DNA from: JACOTK01 sp038256565
Lineage (GTDB): Bacteria > Actinomycetota > Acidimicrobiia > Acidimicrobiales > CADCSY01
Direction of reading: 5' to 3'
Length of the DNA: 21,539 bases
NCBI GenBank assembly: GCA_038256565.1
Contig: JBBSKG010000038.1
Coordinates: 1-21,539 of the forward strand
The notes beneath the pieces were generated by a model. It was given only the letters and a program-made list of their open reading frames with translations. It did no database searches and was not told the origin of the DNA. Positions 5,690-12,676 of this stretch are shown piece by piece. Every line of letters starts with the position of its first letter. Position 1 is the first letter of the stretch. A program made the position numbers and the translations under genes.

Positions 5690-6741
5690 CGTTGATTGAC
5701 CAAATAGAACCAATCCAGGCCCGGGCCGAGACTGCCATTGCTGCGGTGGCCACGCTTGACGAGCTGCGCGCTCTTGAGACCGAACTTTTCGGCAAACGCT
5801 CTGCGCTGTCGGGGCTCAAGTCAGAGATGGGTTCGCTGAGTCCAGATGAACGCAGATCGGTGGGCCAAGCTTTAAACGAGGCCCGTTCGACGATTGAGGC
5901 ACAATTAAATGCCCGCCGAGCACGCTTAGAGTCGATTGAGAATCAACAACGTCTAGAAGCCGAACGTCTCGACCTCACGGAAGTCTTGGTGGGCGCTCGC
6001 TACGGTCGTTCACTTTCTAGGGGTCATCTTCATGTTGTCACTCAGGCTCGTGATCATCTTGAAGATGTTTTTATTGGCATGGGATTCACGGTCGCTGAGG
6101 GTCCGGAGGTTGAAACCGACTGGTACAACTTTGAAGCGCTCAACATCCCCTCGTGGCATCCAGCGCGTGGCATGTTCGACACTCTTTATGTAGAGCTTGG
6201 CGAGCCAGAATCGACTCTGCTGCGCACTCACACTTCGCCTGTGCAGATAAGGGTGATGGAGGGCGGCGAGCCTCCGATCTATTCGATCATGCCCGGACGG
6301 GTTTATCGCCGCGACACTACTGACGCTAGTCATTTGCCTAACTTTCATCAGATCGAAGGCCTTGTTGTCGATCGCGGTATCAGTTTTGCTGATCTTGGCG
6401 GGACGATTGACGCATTCACTGAGGCTTACTTCGGGCGTGGCATTCATTCTCGACTGCGTCCTTCTTATTTTCCTTTCACTGAGCCTTCTGCTGAGCTCGA
6501 CATCACCTGTGTTGTTTGTGAAGGGTCGGGTTGTCCAACCTGTGGACGTACCGGTTGGCTTGAGTTGGGGGGTTGCGGCATGGTGCACCCCAATGTGTTT
6601 AGGGCTGTTGGTTATGACCCGGAGGAATGGTCTGGTTTCGCTTTTGGTTTTGGTATCGATCGTCTAGCCATGATGCGTCACAACATTGACGACATTCGCG
6701 AACTCGTTTCAAACGACATTCGTTTCCTGGAGCAATTCTGA
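5686..6741 (+). CDS. pheS: Phenylalanine-tRNA ligase alpha subunit
   Basis: This is the catalytic subunit of the (alpha-beta)2 PheRS that charges tRNA-Phe. The 351-residue protein has the N-terminal coiled coil (residues 1-95) and class II motif 1 around GPEVETDWYNFEALN (139-153). Motif 2 is PGRVYRRDTTDASHLPNFHQ (203-222) and motif 3 is GFGIDRLAM (321-329). A four-Cys cluster CVVCEGSGCPTCG (C275, C278, C283, C286) before LELGGCGMVHPNV may bind zinc; this extended form is known in several phyla. The GTG start overlaps the stop of the fused methyltransferase-kinase by four bases (GTGA). The stop overlaps the pheT ATG by one base, so subunit synthesis is coupled. No T-box leader is present, since the gene lies inside an operon. 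Confidence 0.96.
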   Translation: MTLIDQIEPIQARAETAIAAVATLDELRALETELFGKRSALSGLKSEMGSLSPDERRSVGQALNEARSTIEAQLNARRARLESIENQQRLEAERLDLTEVLVGARYGRSLSRGHLHVVTQARDHLEDVFIGMGFTVAEGPEVETDWYNFEALNIPSWHPARGMFDTLYVELGEPESTLLRTHTSPVQIRVMEGGEPPIYSIMPGRVYRRDTTDASHLPNFHQIEGLVVDRGISFADLGGTIDAFTEAYFGRGIHSRLRPSYFPFTEPSAELDITCVVCEGSGCPTCGRTGWLELGGCGMVHPNVFRAVGYDPEEWSGFAFGFGIDRLAMMRHNIDDIRELVSNDIRFLEQF

Positions 6742-9137
6742 TGAAAGTCCCACTTTCTTGGCTGCGTGAATACGTCACCTTTGACCTCACGCTTGATGAA
6801 CTGATCGTTACTCTTGCTGAGCTTGGTTTGGCCGTTGAGTCAGTAGAGCGCGTAGGCGATGGACTTGATGGCGTTGTGGTCGCAAAGGTCCTAGAAATAG
6901 GGGCGATCGAGGGAGCCGACAAAATTCGCGTAGTACAGGTCGATGGTGGTGACGGCCCGTCTGGCCCAGTGCAGGTGGTTTGTGGAGCGTGGAACTTTGC
7001 AGTTGGCGATGTTGTGCCGCTTGCGACCGTTGGGGCGGTGTTGCCGGGCGACTTTACGATTGCAACGCGCAAGATGAAAGGCGTTGTTTCAAACGGCATG
7101 TTGTGTGCTGCTGACGAATTGGGCCTGCCTGTGGGTGATCATGATTCAGGCATCATGTTGCTCGATAAAGATTTAGTGCCGGGCACTCCACTTGCCCAGT
7201 CATTAGGCATAGAGCCAGACGTGATCCTCGAACTTGAGGTAAATGCCAACCGGCCCGATGCCTCCTCAATGATTGGCGTTGCTCGCGATCTAGCGGCTCG
7301 CTTATCTCTTGAGTTACGAATACCTGATATCAAGGTGCTTGAAGACGGGCGAAACGTCGAAGACCTGATGACGCTTGTTGTTGAGGCACCTGATGTTTGT
7401 GGTCGCTTTGTTTCGCGTGTTATTTCTGGCGTGAAGGTATCGCCGTCGCCTGAGTGGCTGGCACGACGATTAACCATGGCAGGCATGCGACCCATTAACA
7501 ACGTGGTCGATGTTTCCAACTACGTAATGTTGGAGCTTGGTCAACCTAACCATGCTTATGACTTACAACGCGTTGCGGGACGAGGCTTGCGCGTGCGCAA
7601 GGCACGTGCTGGCGAAACCCTTATAACCCTTGATGCTGTCGAGCGTCATCTTGTTGCTGGAGATTTGTTGATTTGTGACGCCGACGATGTGGCAGTGGGT
7701 CTTGCGGGAATCATGGGCGGCGCCTCATGTGAGATCGATGAGACCACTACCGAGGTGTTGCTTGAGTCTGCGTGGTTTCAGTCAATGGCGATCGCTACCA
7801 CATCGAAACGATTGAACCTTCGTTCTGAGGCGTCTGCTCGTTTTGAGCGCGGTACTGACCCCGAGGTGGCGGCACTTGCTGCTGCAAGGTTTTGTGAGTT
7901 GTTGGCGCAATGTTGTGAGAGCACGCTCTCGGTGGCGTCGGGAGTGATAGATCACATTAGTGATGCGGGTCCCAAACAACTTGTGCAATTGCGAACGACT
8001 CGTGTGAATGCACTGCTCGGCACGTCACTTCAAGATGCCGAGATCAAGGGCTATCTTGCTGCGCTGGGTTTTGAATCTGAGTCTGTTGGCGATGGCCAAC
8101 ATGATGTTTCGATTCCATCGTGGCGGCCGGATTGTTCTGTAGAAGTTGACCTGATTGAGGAAGTGGCCCGTCTTCACGGTTACGCCTCAATTCCAAAGTC
8201 AGTGCCTGCCTCGCCACATTTTGGACGTCTCTCCAACTACCAACAAGAACGTCGCCAAGTGCGTCAAATCCTCGTTGGTGCGGGAGTTTCAGAGGCCTGG
8301 TGCACGACCTTCTTATCTCGTGGTGATCTTGAACGCGTCGGGCTTGATGTTGATGAAGCAGTTGTTGTGGCAAACCCGTTGGTTGCCGAGGAGTCGTTGT
8401 TGCGCACGTCGTTGTTGCCTGGGCTTTTGGCATCAGTGGCTTACAACGCATCGCATCGCAATGCAGGGGTTTGTTTATTTGAAATTGGTCGCACATTTCG
8501 CCGACCCCTCGTAGGCGAGCAGCTTCCAGATGAACGCGAGATGGCTGCGGTCGCTCTGGCGGGCTGCAATGCGACCGAGGCTGTTGCATTGTGGGGGGTG
8601 ATTGCAGAAGGTCTGGGCATGCCGGGTGCTCGACTTACAGGTGCTCGACTTACAGCCGATTCAGTTCCTGGTCTACACGCCACTAGAACCGCTCAGATAG
8701 TGGTGGGCGAGGTGGTCGTGGGCTTTGTTGGTGAAGCCGACCCTAGGGCACTTGCAGCTCTTGGTATTTCTGAGCGGGTGGGATGGCTTGAACTCGATCT
8801 CGGTGTTTTATTAGCGGTTCCTCATGGGGATAATATCTATCTCCCGATTAGTCGCTACCCCTCAAGCGATGTTGATCTCGCATTTGTAGTCGCAGACAAC
8901 GTGGCTGCTGGTGATATTGAAGAAACCTTGCGAGGTGCAGGAGGCGGTCTGGTTGCCAGCATCGGTCTCTTTGATGTGTACCGAGGCCAACCCATACCAG
9001 CGGGCCATCGCAGTCTTGCATACACGGTGCGCTTTCAGGCAGGTGATCACACGCTTACCGATGATGAGGTTGCGAGCGCTCGTCGTCGCCTCATCGAGTC
9101 GGTTAAATCAGCGCATGATGCCCCACTTCGCGAGTAG
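6741..9137 (+). CDS. pheT: Phenylalanine-tRNA ligase beta subunit
   Basis: This is the 798-residue partner of PheS, carrying tRNA binding and editing. Domains in order are the N-terminal MKVPLSWLREYV, the EMAP-like tRNA-binding OB fold (about 40-150, with KMKGVVSNGMLCAADELGL), B1/B5 regions with LELEVNANRPDASSMIGVAR and MAGMRPINNVVDVSNYVMLE, and the B3/B4 editing core. A catalytic-like region follows with SIPSWRPDCSVEVDLIEEVARLHGY (split around residues 455-480). The ferredoxin-fold anticodon-binding domain is at about 700-798 (YLPISRYPSSDVDLAFVV). The length is normal. A perfect 15-bp in-frame duplication gives GARLTGARLT at about residues 629-638. The start overlaps the pheS stop (TGATG). 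It ends the translation operon: a 61-base gap follows. Confidence 0.95.
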   Translation: MKVPLSWLREYVTFDLTLDELIVTLAELGLAVESVERVGDGLDGVVVAKVLEIGAIEGADKIRVVQVDGGDGPSGPVQVVCGAWNFAVGDVVPLATVGAVLPGDFTIATRKMKGVVSNGMLCAADELGLPVGDHDSGIMLLDKDLVPGTPLAQSLGIEPDVILELEVNANRPDASSMIGVARDLAARLSLELRIPDIKVLEDGRNVEDLMTLVVEAPDVCGRFVSRVISGVKVSPSPEWLARRLTMAGMRPINNVVDVSNYVMLELGQPNHAYDLQRVAGRGLRVRKARAGETLITLDAVERHLVAGDLLICDADDVAVGLAGIMGGASCEIDETTTEVLLESAWFQSMAIATTSKRLNLRSEASARFERGTDPEVAALAAARFCELLAQCCESTLSVASGVIDHISDAGPKQLVQLRTTRVNALLGTSLQDAEIKGYLAALGFESESVGDGQHDVSIPSWRPDCSVEVDLIEEVARLHGYASIPKSVPASPHFGRLSNYQQERRQVRQILVGAGVSEAWCTTFLSRGDLERVGLDVDEAVVVANPLVAEESLLRTSLLPGLLASVAYNASHRNAGVCLFEIGRTFRRPLVGEQLPDEREMAAVALAGCNATEAVALWGVIAEGLGMPGARLTGARLTADSVPGLHATRTAQIVVGEVVVGFVGEADPRALAALGISERVGWLELDLGVLLAVPHGDNIYLPISRYPSSDVDLAFVVADNVAAGDIEETLRGAGGGLVASIGLFDVYRGQPIPAGHRSLAYTVRFQAGDHTLTDDEVASARRRLIESVKSAHDAPLRE
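8626..8655. repeat. Perfect 15-bp tandem duplication inside pheT
   Basis: GTGCTCGACTTACAG is present twice in a row (8626-8640, 8641-8655), adding five residues (GARLT twice) in frame. Both copies are identical, suggesting recent slippage tolerated in a surface segment of the beta subunit. Confidence 0.9.
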
Positions 9138-9198
9138 TTAAGAGCTCGGTTTCTAGATGGACCCATTGACTCAATAGTTCAAATAGACTCAGTGCCAA
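9138..9198 (+). promoter_or_regulatory. Gap before the hydrolase/ACP/ligase module, possible promoter
   Basis: The 61-base gap is the first non-overlapping junction after rplT. It contains GACTCA twice as a direct repeat (9168-9173, 9186-9191). TAGACT (9184-9189), a TANNNT-type box, lies nine bases before the ATG. No convincing -35 at proper spacing, no terminator hairpin and no Shine-Dalgarno are visible. A weak separate promoter for the module is possible. Confidence 0.3.
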
Positions 9199-9999
9199 AT
9201 GTATGAATGGTCTGAGCACGCTGTCGTCGTAGATGAGGGGATAAGACGAGAAGTTCGGTTTATTTCGACTGCTACCGGTTTGTTGTATGTATCGCTTTAC
9301 GTTGCGATGGATTCCCTAACCAGCGCCTTGCGTCTCGTTGTTTGTCCGGCATGGCATGCCGATGGTGATTATGGGTTTGAGGTTGCGCATCACCTTTGTG
9401 CTGGCGTGGCGAAGAGTGGGGGAGCCGCTGCAATGTTTCACTGGCCAGGCCACGGTGAGAGTGATGGCGACCCAAGAACTTTGACGATCGATCAGTTTGT
9501 AAACGCAGGCGAGGCCGTGGTTGATGAGGTACTCGCAACTTATGGGCCGGGTACACTGGCCATTGCTGGCGTACAGGTTGGTGCGGTTCCAGCGGTTGGT
9601 ATCGCTCGGTCTCGACACGCCGAGCGGCTCCTTCTAATTGAGCCAGATCTCGATGTCGAAGCCCACTATTTAGCGATTGAACGAACGGCACGTCGGACCA
9701 GTTTGGGTAAAGAACGACCTAGAAATTGGGCGGCGTCACGGTTCATTCCTCAACGCCTCCGAGAAGCTCCTGTCCCCATTCATCCACTCTTGGTGGATAA
9801 GCCCAGTGGTACGAAACGTTCTGCGGTTGTTCGCTATGAGCAAGGTTCTCCAATTGAGCAAGGTTCTCCAATTGATTATCCAAATGTCGAGGACTTAACG
9901 GTCTCTGGTAGTCGGCGGCGACGATCGCCCGACCATCACTTGGCACTTCGCGAAGTCGCTCTTGATTGGCTTATAAATGTTGAGACTGCCAATGCTTGA
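9199..9999 (+). CDS. Alpha/beta-hydrolase-like protein lacking the nucleophile (exosortase 'hydrolase 2'-like)
   Basis: The 266-residue protein has an alpha/beta-hydrolase core. A strand leads to VVCPAWHADGDYGFEVAHHL (about 47-66), then AMFHWPGHGESDGDP (78-92, the usual DxxGxGxS region) and the elbow region AIAGVQVGAVPA (121-132). The expected GxSxG nucleophile elbow reads G124-V-Q126-V-G128, so the serine is replaced by Gln and the protein is probably not a normal hydrolase. Loss of the serine at this place also typifies 'hydrolase 2' of exosortase-A loci, from family knowledge. An exact 18-bp duplication gives EQGSPIEQGSPI near residue 214. It is the first gene of a four-gene run and overlaps the next by 8 or 23 bases. 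It may be a scaffold or carrier-binding partner. The assignment to hydrolase 2 is inference; the fold is fairly sure. Confidence 0.65.
   Translation: MYEWSEHAVVVDEGIRREVRFISTATGLLYVSLYVAMDSLTSALRLVVCPAWHADGDYGFEVAHHLCAGVAKSGGAAAMFHWPGHGESDGDPRTLTIDQFVNAGEAVVDEVLATYGPGTLAIAGVQVGAVPAVGIARSRHAERLLLIEPDLDVEAHYLAIERTARRTSLGKERPRNWAASRFIPQRLREAPVPIHPLLVDKPSGTKRSAVVRYEQGSPIEQGSPIDYPNVEDLTVSGSRRRRSPDHHLALREVALDWLINVETANA
9838..9873. repeat. Perfect 18-bp tandem duplication in the first hydrolase-like gene
   Basis: GAGCAAGGTTCTCCAATT occurs twice without mismatch at 9838-9855 and 9856-9873. It is in frame and doubles EQGSPI. It lies in the variable C-terminal third of the protein. Confidence 0.92.
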
Positions 10000-10792
10000 G
10001 CATCTCGCTGTCGATGTTTCCTCAAATGGTGCAGTTACAGAACACCCAGTGTTGATGAACACTTCGGCAGGTGTTTTCGGGGCGACGATCACAAGCCCCG
10101 ATGGCCCTCCTCGTGCAGCATTAGCGATATTGGTTGGCTTGAATGAAGAACGCAGTGGGGCCAACTCAATTTGGCGAGTAATGGCACAAACGTTTGCTCA
10201 ACTTGGGGTAGTGGTATTGCGCTACGACAGCGCTGGTGTTTGCGATAGCCATCTGGCACTTGAGGGTGACGAGGGTGATGCCGCAACCCTTGAGGTGGTC
10301 CGTTGGTTTGCTCAGGCGACCAACGATGTGCCTCTCTTGTTGCTCGGATATTGCAAGGGGGTGAAATTTGCGGTCACTTTGGCGGTGGAAGACCCAGCCC
10401 CCTATGCCGTTGCTCTTGTTTCACCACCTAAAAAATTGTTTGCTCCGCTACCAATCACTGGTTTGAAAAAGATTCGAGCATCAGTTTCTGCCTTGCTTAA
10501 AAAGTCACCACCATCAGATGTGCCGATCGATATTGATGAAGCAGCCGGCTTCCTTGATGGCACTCCTACCAGGTCGCCCACTTGGATACTGCTTGGGACA
10601 GATGATCGGGCCGTCGCTGAGGTGCAAGATTTGGTCAGGAGCGGACGCCACGGTACTCGCCTCTCGGGTGAGGTAATAGAAGGTGTAGAGGTGCACTGGT
10701 TCACCACTCCTGCGATACAACAAGAAGTTATGACCAGAGTCGTCGCTTGGGTTGAGCGCGTTCTTGTCACTATCTCGAAAGGGACATCATGA
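9992..10792 (+). CDS. Alpha/beta-hydrolase-like protein with cysteine nucleophile (exosortase 'hydrolase 1'-like)
   Basis: Starting at ATG 9992 gives 266 residues; ATG 9977 would add five. The fold is alpha/beta hydrolase: LAILVGLNEERSGANSIWRV (oxyanion-side loop), VVVLRYDSAGVCDSH (strand 4), LLLLGYCKGVKFA (nucleophile elbow), TWILLGTDDRAV (acid) and GVEVHWFTT (histidine). The elbow is G-Y-C-K-G, so Cys (C121 from 9992) replaces Ser. With Asp at about 204-205 and His at about 235 a Cys-Asp-His triad is plausible. A GxC elbow is also found in 'hydrolase 1' of exosortase-A loci. A thioesterase or acyltransferase acting on the downstream carrier protein is a reasonable guess. It overlaps the previous gene and overlaps the ACP gene by four bases (ATGA). 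No signal peptide is seen, so it should be cytosolic. Confidence 0.7.
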   Translation: MLEHLAVDVSSNGAVTEHPVLMNTSAGVFGATITSPDGPPRAALAILVGLNEERSGANSIWRVMAQTFAQLGVVVLRYDSAGVCDSHLALEGDEGDAATLEVVRWFAQATNDVPLLLLGYCKGVKFAVTLAVEDPAPYAVALVSPPKKLFAPLPITGLKKIRASVSALLKKSPPSDVPIDIDEAAGFLDGTPTRSPTWILLGTDDRAVAEVQDLVRSGRHGTRLSGEVIEGVEVHWFTTPAIQQEVMTRVVAWVERVLVTISKGTS

Positions 10793-11022
10793 GCAACACA
10801 TCTTCATTGATCAGAGCATTTATCGACGAGGTTCTACTTGATAAACCCTTTGATGGCGACCCTCTTGCTGAGGGTCGACTTGATTCTCTTGGGCTTGAAC
10901 AACTTCTTGTGTTTATAGAAGATGACTTGGGTGTTCTGATCGAAGACGATGAGATTACTGCCGAGACATTTTCGAGTCTTAGTGCGGTCGCATCGCTTGT
11001 GGACGCAAAGAAGAACCAATGA
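10789..11022 (+). CDS. Free-standing acyl carrier protein
   Basis: The 77-residue acidic helical protein has the phosphopantetheine site L-D-S33-L-G-L at the start of helix 2 (RLDSLGLEQLLVFIEDDLGV). This is followed by the expected helix-3 region DDEITAETFSSLSAVASLVD. The usual DSL motif is intact, and the length matches type II ACPs. It is not the housekeeping AcpP: the sequence around the site is divergent and the gene sits between a hydrolase and an AMP-ligase, with ATGA overlaps on both sides. It probably carries the acyl or aminoacyl group activated by the next enzyme. An AAAGGGA purine run just before the ATG acts as ribosome-binding site. Confidence 0.88.
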   Translation: MSNTSSLIRAFIDEVLLDKPFDGDPLAEGRLDSLGLEQLLVFIEDDLGVLIEDDEITAETFSSLSAVASLVDAKKNQ

Positions 11023-12626
11023 GCGATACGGGTTTGTTGACCATACCCGAGGCACTTCGTGCAGCGGCAAAAGGACCTGCCTGCATAGCGTTTCACTTGG
11101 AGGATGGCCCCCAGTACAAAACAGCCGCAGAAATTCTCGATCGGGCGAGCGCCAATGCGGCCATGTTGGTTGAGCGAGGGGTCCGTCACGGCGACATGGT
11201 GGGACTGGTTGGGCCTAATCATCCCGAGTGGGTCGACTGGGCATATGGCATTTGGTTGGCAGGCGCAGTACTTGTTCCCCTTCCTGCCCCGGTCCGTCTT
11301 CGTGATCGCGATGCCTATGCAGAACAGATTCGTGGCCTGGCATCAGCGATGACATGCGTGCTCATCGTCGCTGAACCAAAGTATCGAGATGCTCTGGGGA
11401 CGCAGGGAACGCTTGACTGGCATGAGTCTTCGACCGATCGGCTCCCGGCGCAAGACCCTCCATCTCTGGACTCGATCGCAATCGTGTTGTGTACCTCGGG
11501 AAGCACGTCGACTCCCAAGGGTGCCGTCATCAGTCATCGTTCCGTTGCGTCTCGCGAGCACCTGCGAACTCAGATGAATACTGAGGCCGACGGCGAGATC
11601 CTCTGGTTGCCCTTTTTCCACACCGGCGGCGTTTTCGGAATCATCAGGCCGATCTATCAAGGGGTGCTCTCCCATACGTTGCCGGCAGAGCGCTTCGCAC
11701 GTGACCCGCTGTCGTGGTTTCGCGTCATCAGTGAGGTGGGGGCCACGAGTACGGGGGCGGCATCGTCGGCGTGGCTAGTTGCCCTTAAGGCAGCTGAGCG
11801 TAAGCCCGAGGGCATTGACCTTTCGACCATTGAATACGCACGTTTCTCAGTGGAGATGATCGACCCTGACGTGCTCGATCTATGCGTGAGTGCGGGGGCC
11901 CGTTTTGGTTTAAAGCCGTCCAGTCTATTCAGTGGCTACGGCATGTCTGAGGGCACCGGCCTTTCATCCACGGCTCCCGGTGAGGGCATCCGAATCGAGA
12001 CCCTTGATCTTGAAGAGCTTGTTTCGTCGCAGCGAGCAGTACTAGCTACGGGGGGCCTGACCAAGCGTGTGGCGTCATGTGGCAAACCGGGCAAGGGCGT
12101 CGAACTGCGAATCGTCGATGCTGGGGGAACCTTGCTCGGTGAACGGGAAGTAGGAGAAATCGTCGTTCGCAGCCCGACGATGATGCAGGGCTATCTTGGC
12201 CAGGCCGATTCGGGGTTGACGCCTGACGGTTGGTTGCCCACTGGTGACGCTGGTTACCTGACAAATGGTGAGCTGTTCATTACGGGTCGGGTAAAAGAGA
12301 TCATCATCAGCAGGGGTCACAAGTATCACCCCGAAGACATCGAACGTGCAGCATCAATCGGGCTGGGAATCACTCCCGATCGATGTGTCGCATTCTCCAA
12401 ACCCGACAGCGAAGGCGAGGTGGTTATTGTCGTCGAAGCCGTTGATGGTGTCGACCCTTCAACGGCACCAGGCGTGATTCGCCAAATGGTTGCCGCCGCT
12501 GTTGGTCAGTTGGTGATCGATGTCGTTGTGGTTGTGCCTGATTCAATCCCACGAACACCTACTGGCAAGATGAAGCGTAACGAAGCGCGTCAGATGCTCC
12601 AGGCGGGGACATTTGATCGAGCGTAG
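11019..12626 (+). CDS. AMP-forming acyl-ACP ligase (fatty-acyl-AMP-ligase-like)
   Basis: The 535-residue ANL-superfamily enzyme adenylates a carboxylic acid, presumably for transfer to the adjacent ACP. Motifs seen are the P-loop CTSGSTSTPKGAV (158-170), LPFFHTGGV (197-205), A5 YGMSEGTG (307-314), TGD (408-410) and GRVKEIIISRG (423-433). HKYHPEDIE (434-442) follows, then the C-terminal catalytic Lys in PTGKMKR (K517). The run GELFITGRVKEIIISRG-H-YHPEDIE and the SCGKP / GVELRIVD block look like fatty-acyl-AMP ligases (FAAL) rather than CoA ligases. Exosortase-A loci also have an AMP-ligase beside ACP and hydrolases. The substrate is unknown. It is the last gene of the module; argC follows after 50 bases with its own operator. 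Confidence 0.85.
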   Translation: MSDTGLLTIPEALRAAAKGPACIAFHLEDGPQYKTAAEILDRASANAAMLVERGVRHGDMVGLVGPNHPEWVDWAYGIWLAGAVLVPLPAPVRLRDRDAYAEQIRGLASAMTCVLIVAEPKYRDALGTQGTLDWHESSTDRLPAQDPPSLDSIAIVLCTSGSTSTPKGAVISHRSVASREHLRTQMNTEADGEILWLPFFHTGGVFGIIRPIYQGVLSHTLPAERFARDPLSWFRVISEVGATSTGAASSAWLVALKAAERKPEGIDLSTIEYARFSVEMIDPDVLDLCVSAGARFGLKPSSLFSGYGMSEGTGLSSTAPGEGIRIETLDLEELVSSQRAVLATGGLTKRVASCGKPGKGVELRIVDAGGTLLGEREVGEIVVRSPTMMQGYLGQADSGLTPDGWLPTGDAGYLTNGELFITGRVKEIIISRGHKYHPEDIERAASIGLGITPDRCVAFSKPDSEGEVVIVVEAVDGVDPSTAPGVIRQMVAAAVGQLVIDVVVVVPDSIPRTPTGKMKRNEARQMLQAGTFDRA

Positions 12627-12639
12627 TAAATGCGGTTTG

Positions 12640-12657
12640 TTGCATTATTATGCATAA
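12640..12657. promoter_or_regulatory. ArgR operator (ARG box) upstream of argC
   Basis: TTGCATTATTATGCATAA contains a perfect inverted repeat TGCAT-TATT-ATGCA (12641-12654) within an 18-base AT-rich box. The half-site and 18-base length match ARG boxes of ArgR/AhrC regulators (TGAAT/TGCAT half-sites around an AT-rich centre). It lies 19 bases before the argC start codon, overlapping where the -35 region should be, and argR is encoded downstream in the same operon. Repression by arginine-bound ArgR is therefore expected. Confidence 0.8.
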
Positions 12658-12662
12658 GAACT

Positions 12663-12676
12663 GCTAGGGTAAGGCG
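12663..12676 (+). promoter_or_regulatory. Extended -10 box of the arg operon, probably leaderless
   Basis: TGC-TAGGGT (TAGGGT at 12665-12670) is followed by six bases and then the argC ATG. The box fits TANNNT with a TGN extension, and the spacing implies a transcript that starts at or next to the ATG. A possible -35, TTGCAT (12640-12645), lies inside the ARG box with a 19-base spacer. The same CTAGGGTAA string precedes the DUF1844-like gene. Confidence 0.55.

Noticed and set aside
5600..5700. T-box or attenuator leader before pheS
   Set aside because: pheS overlaps the preceding gene by four bases, so there is no room for a leader, and no specifier or T-box sequence is visible.
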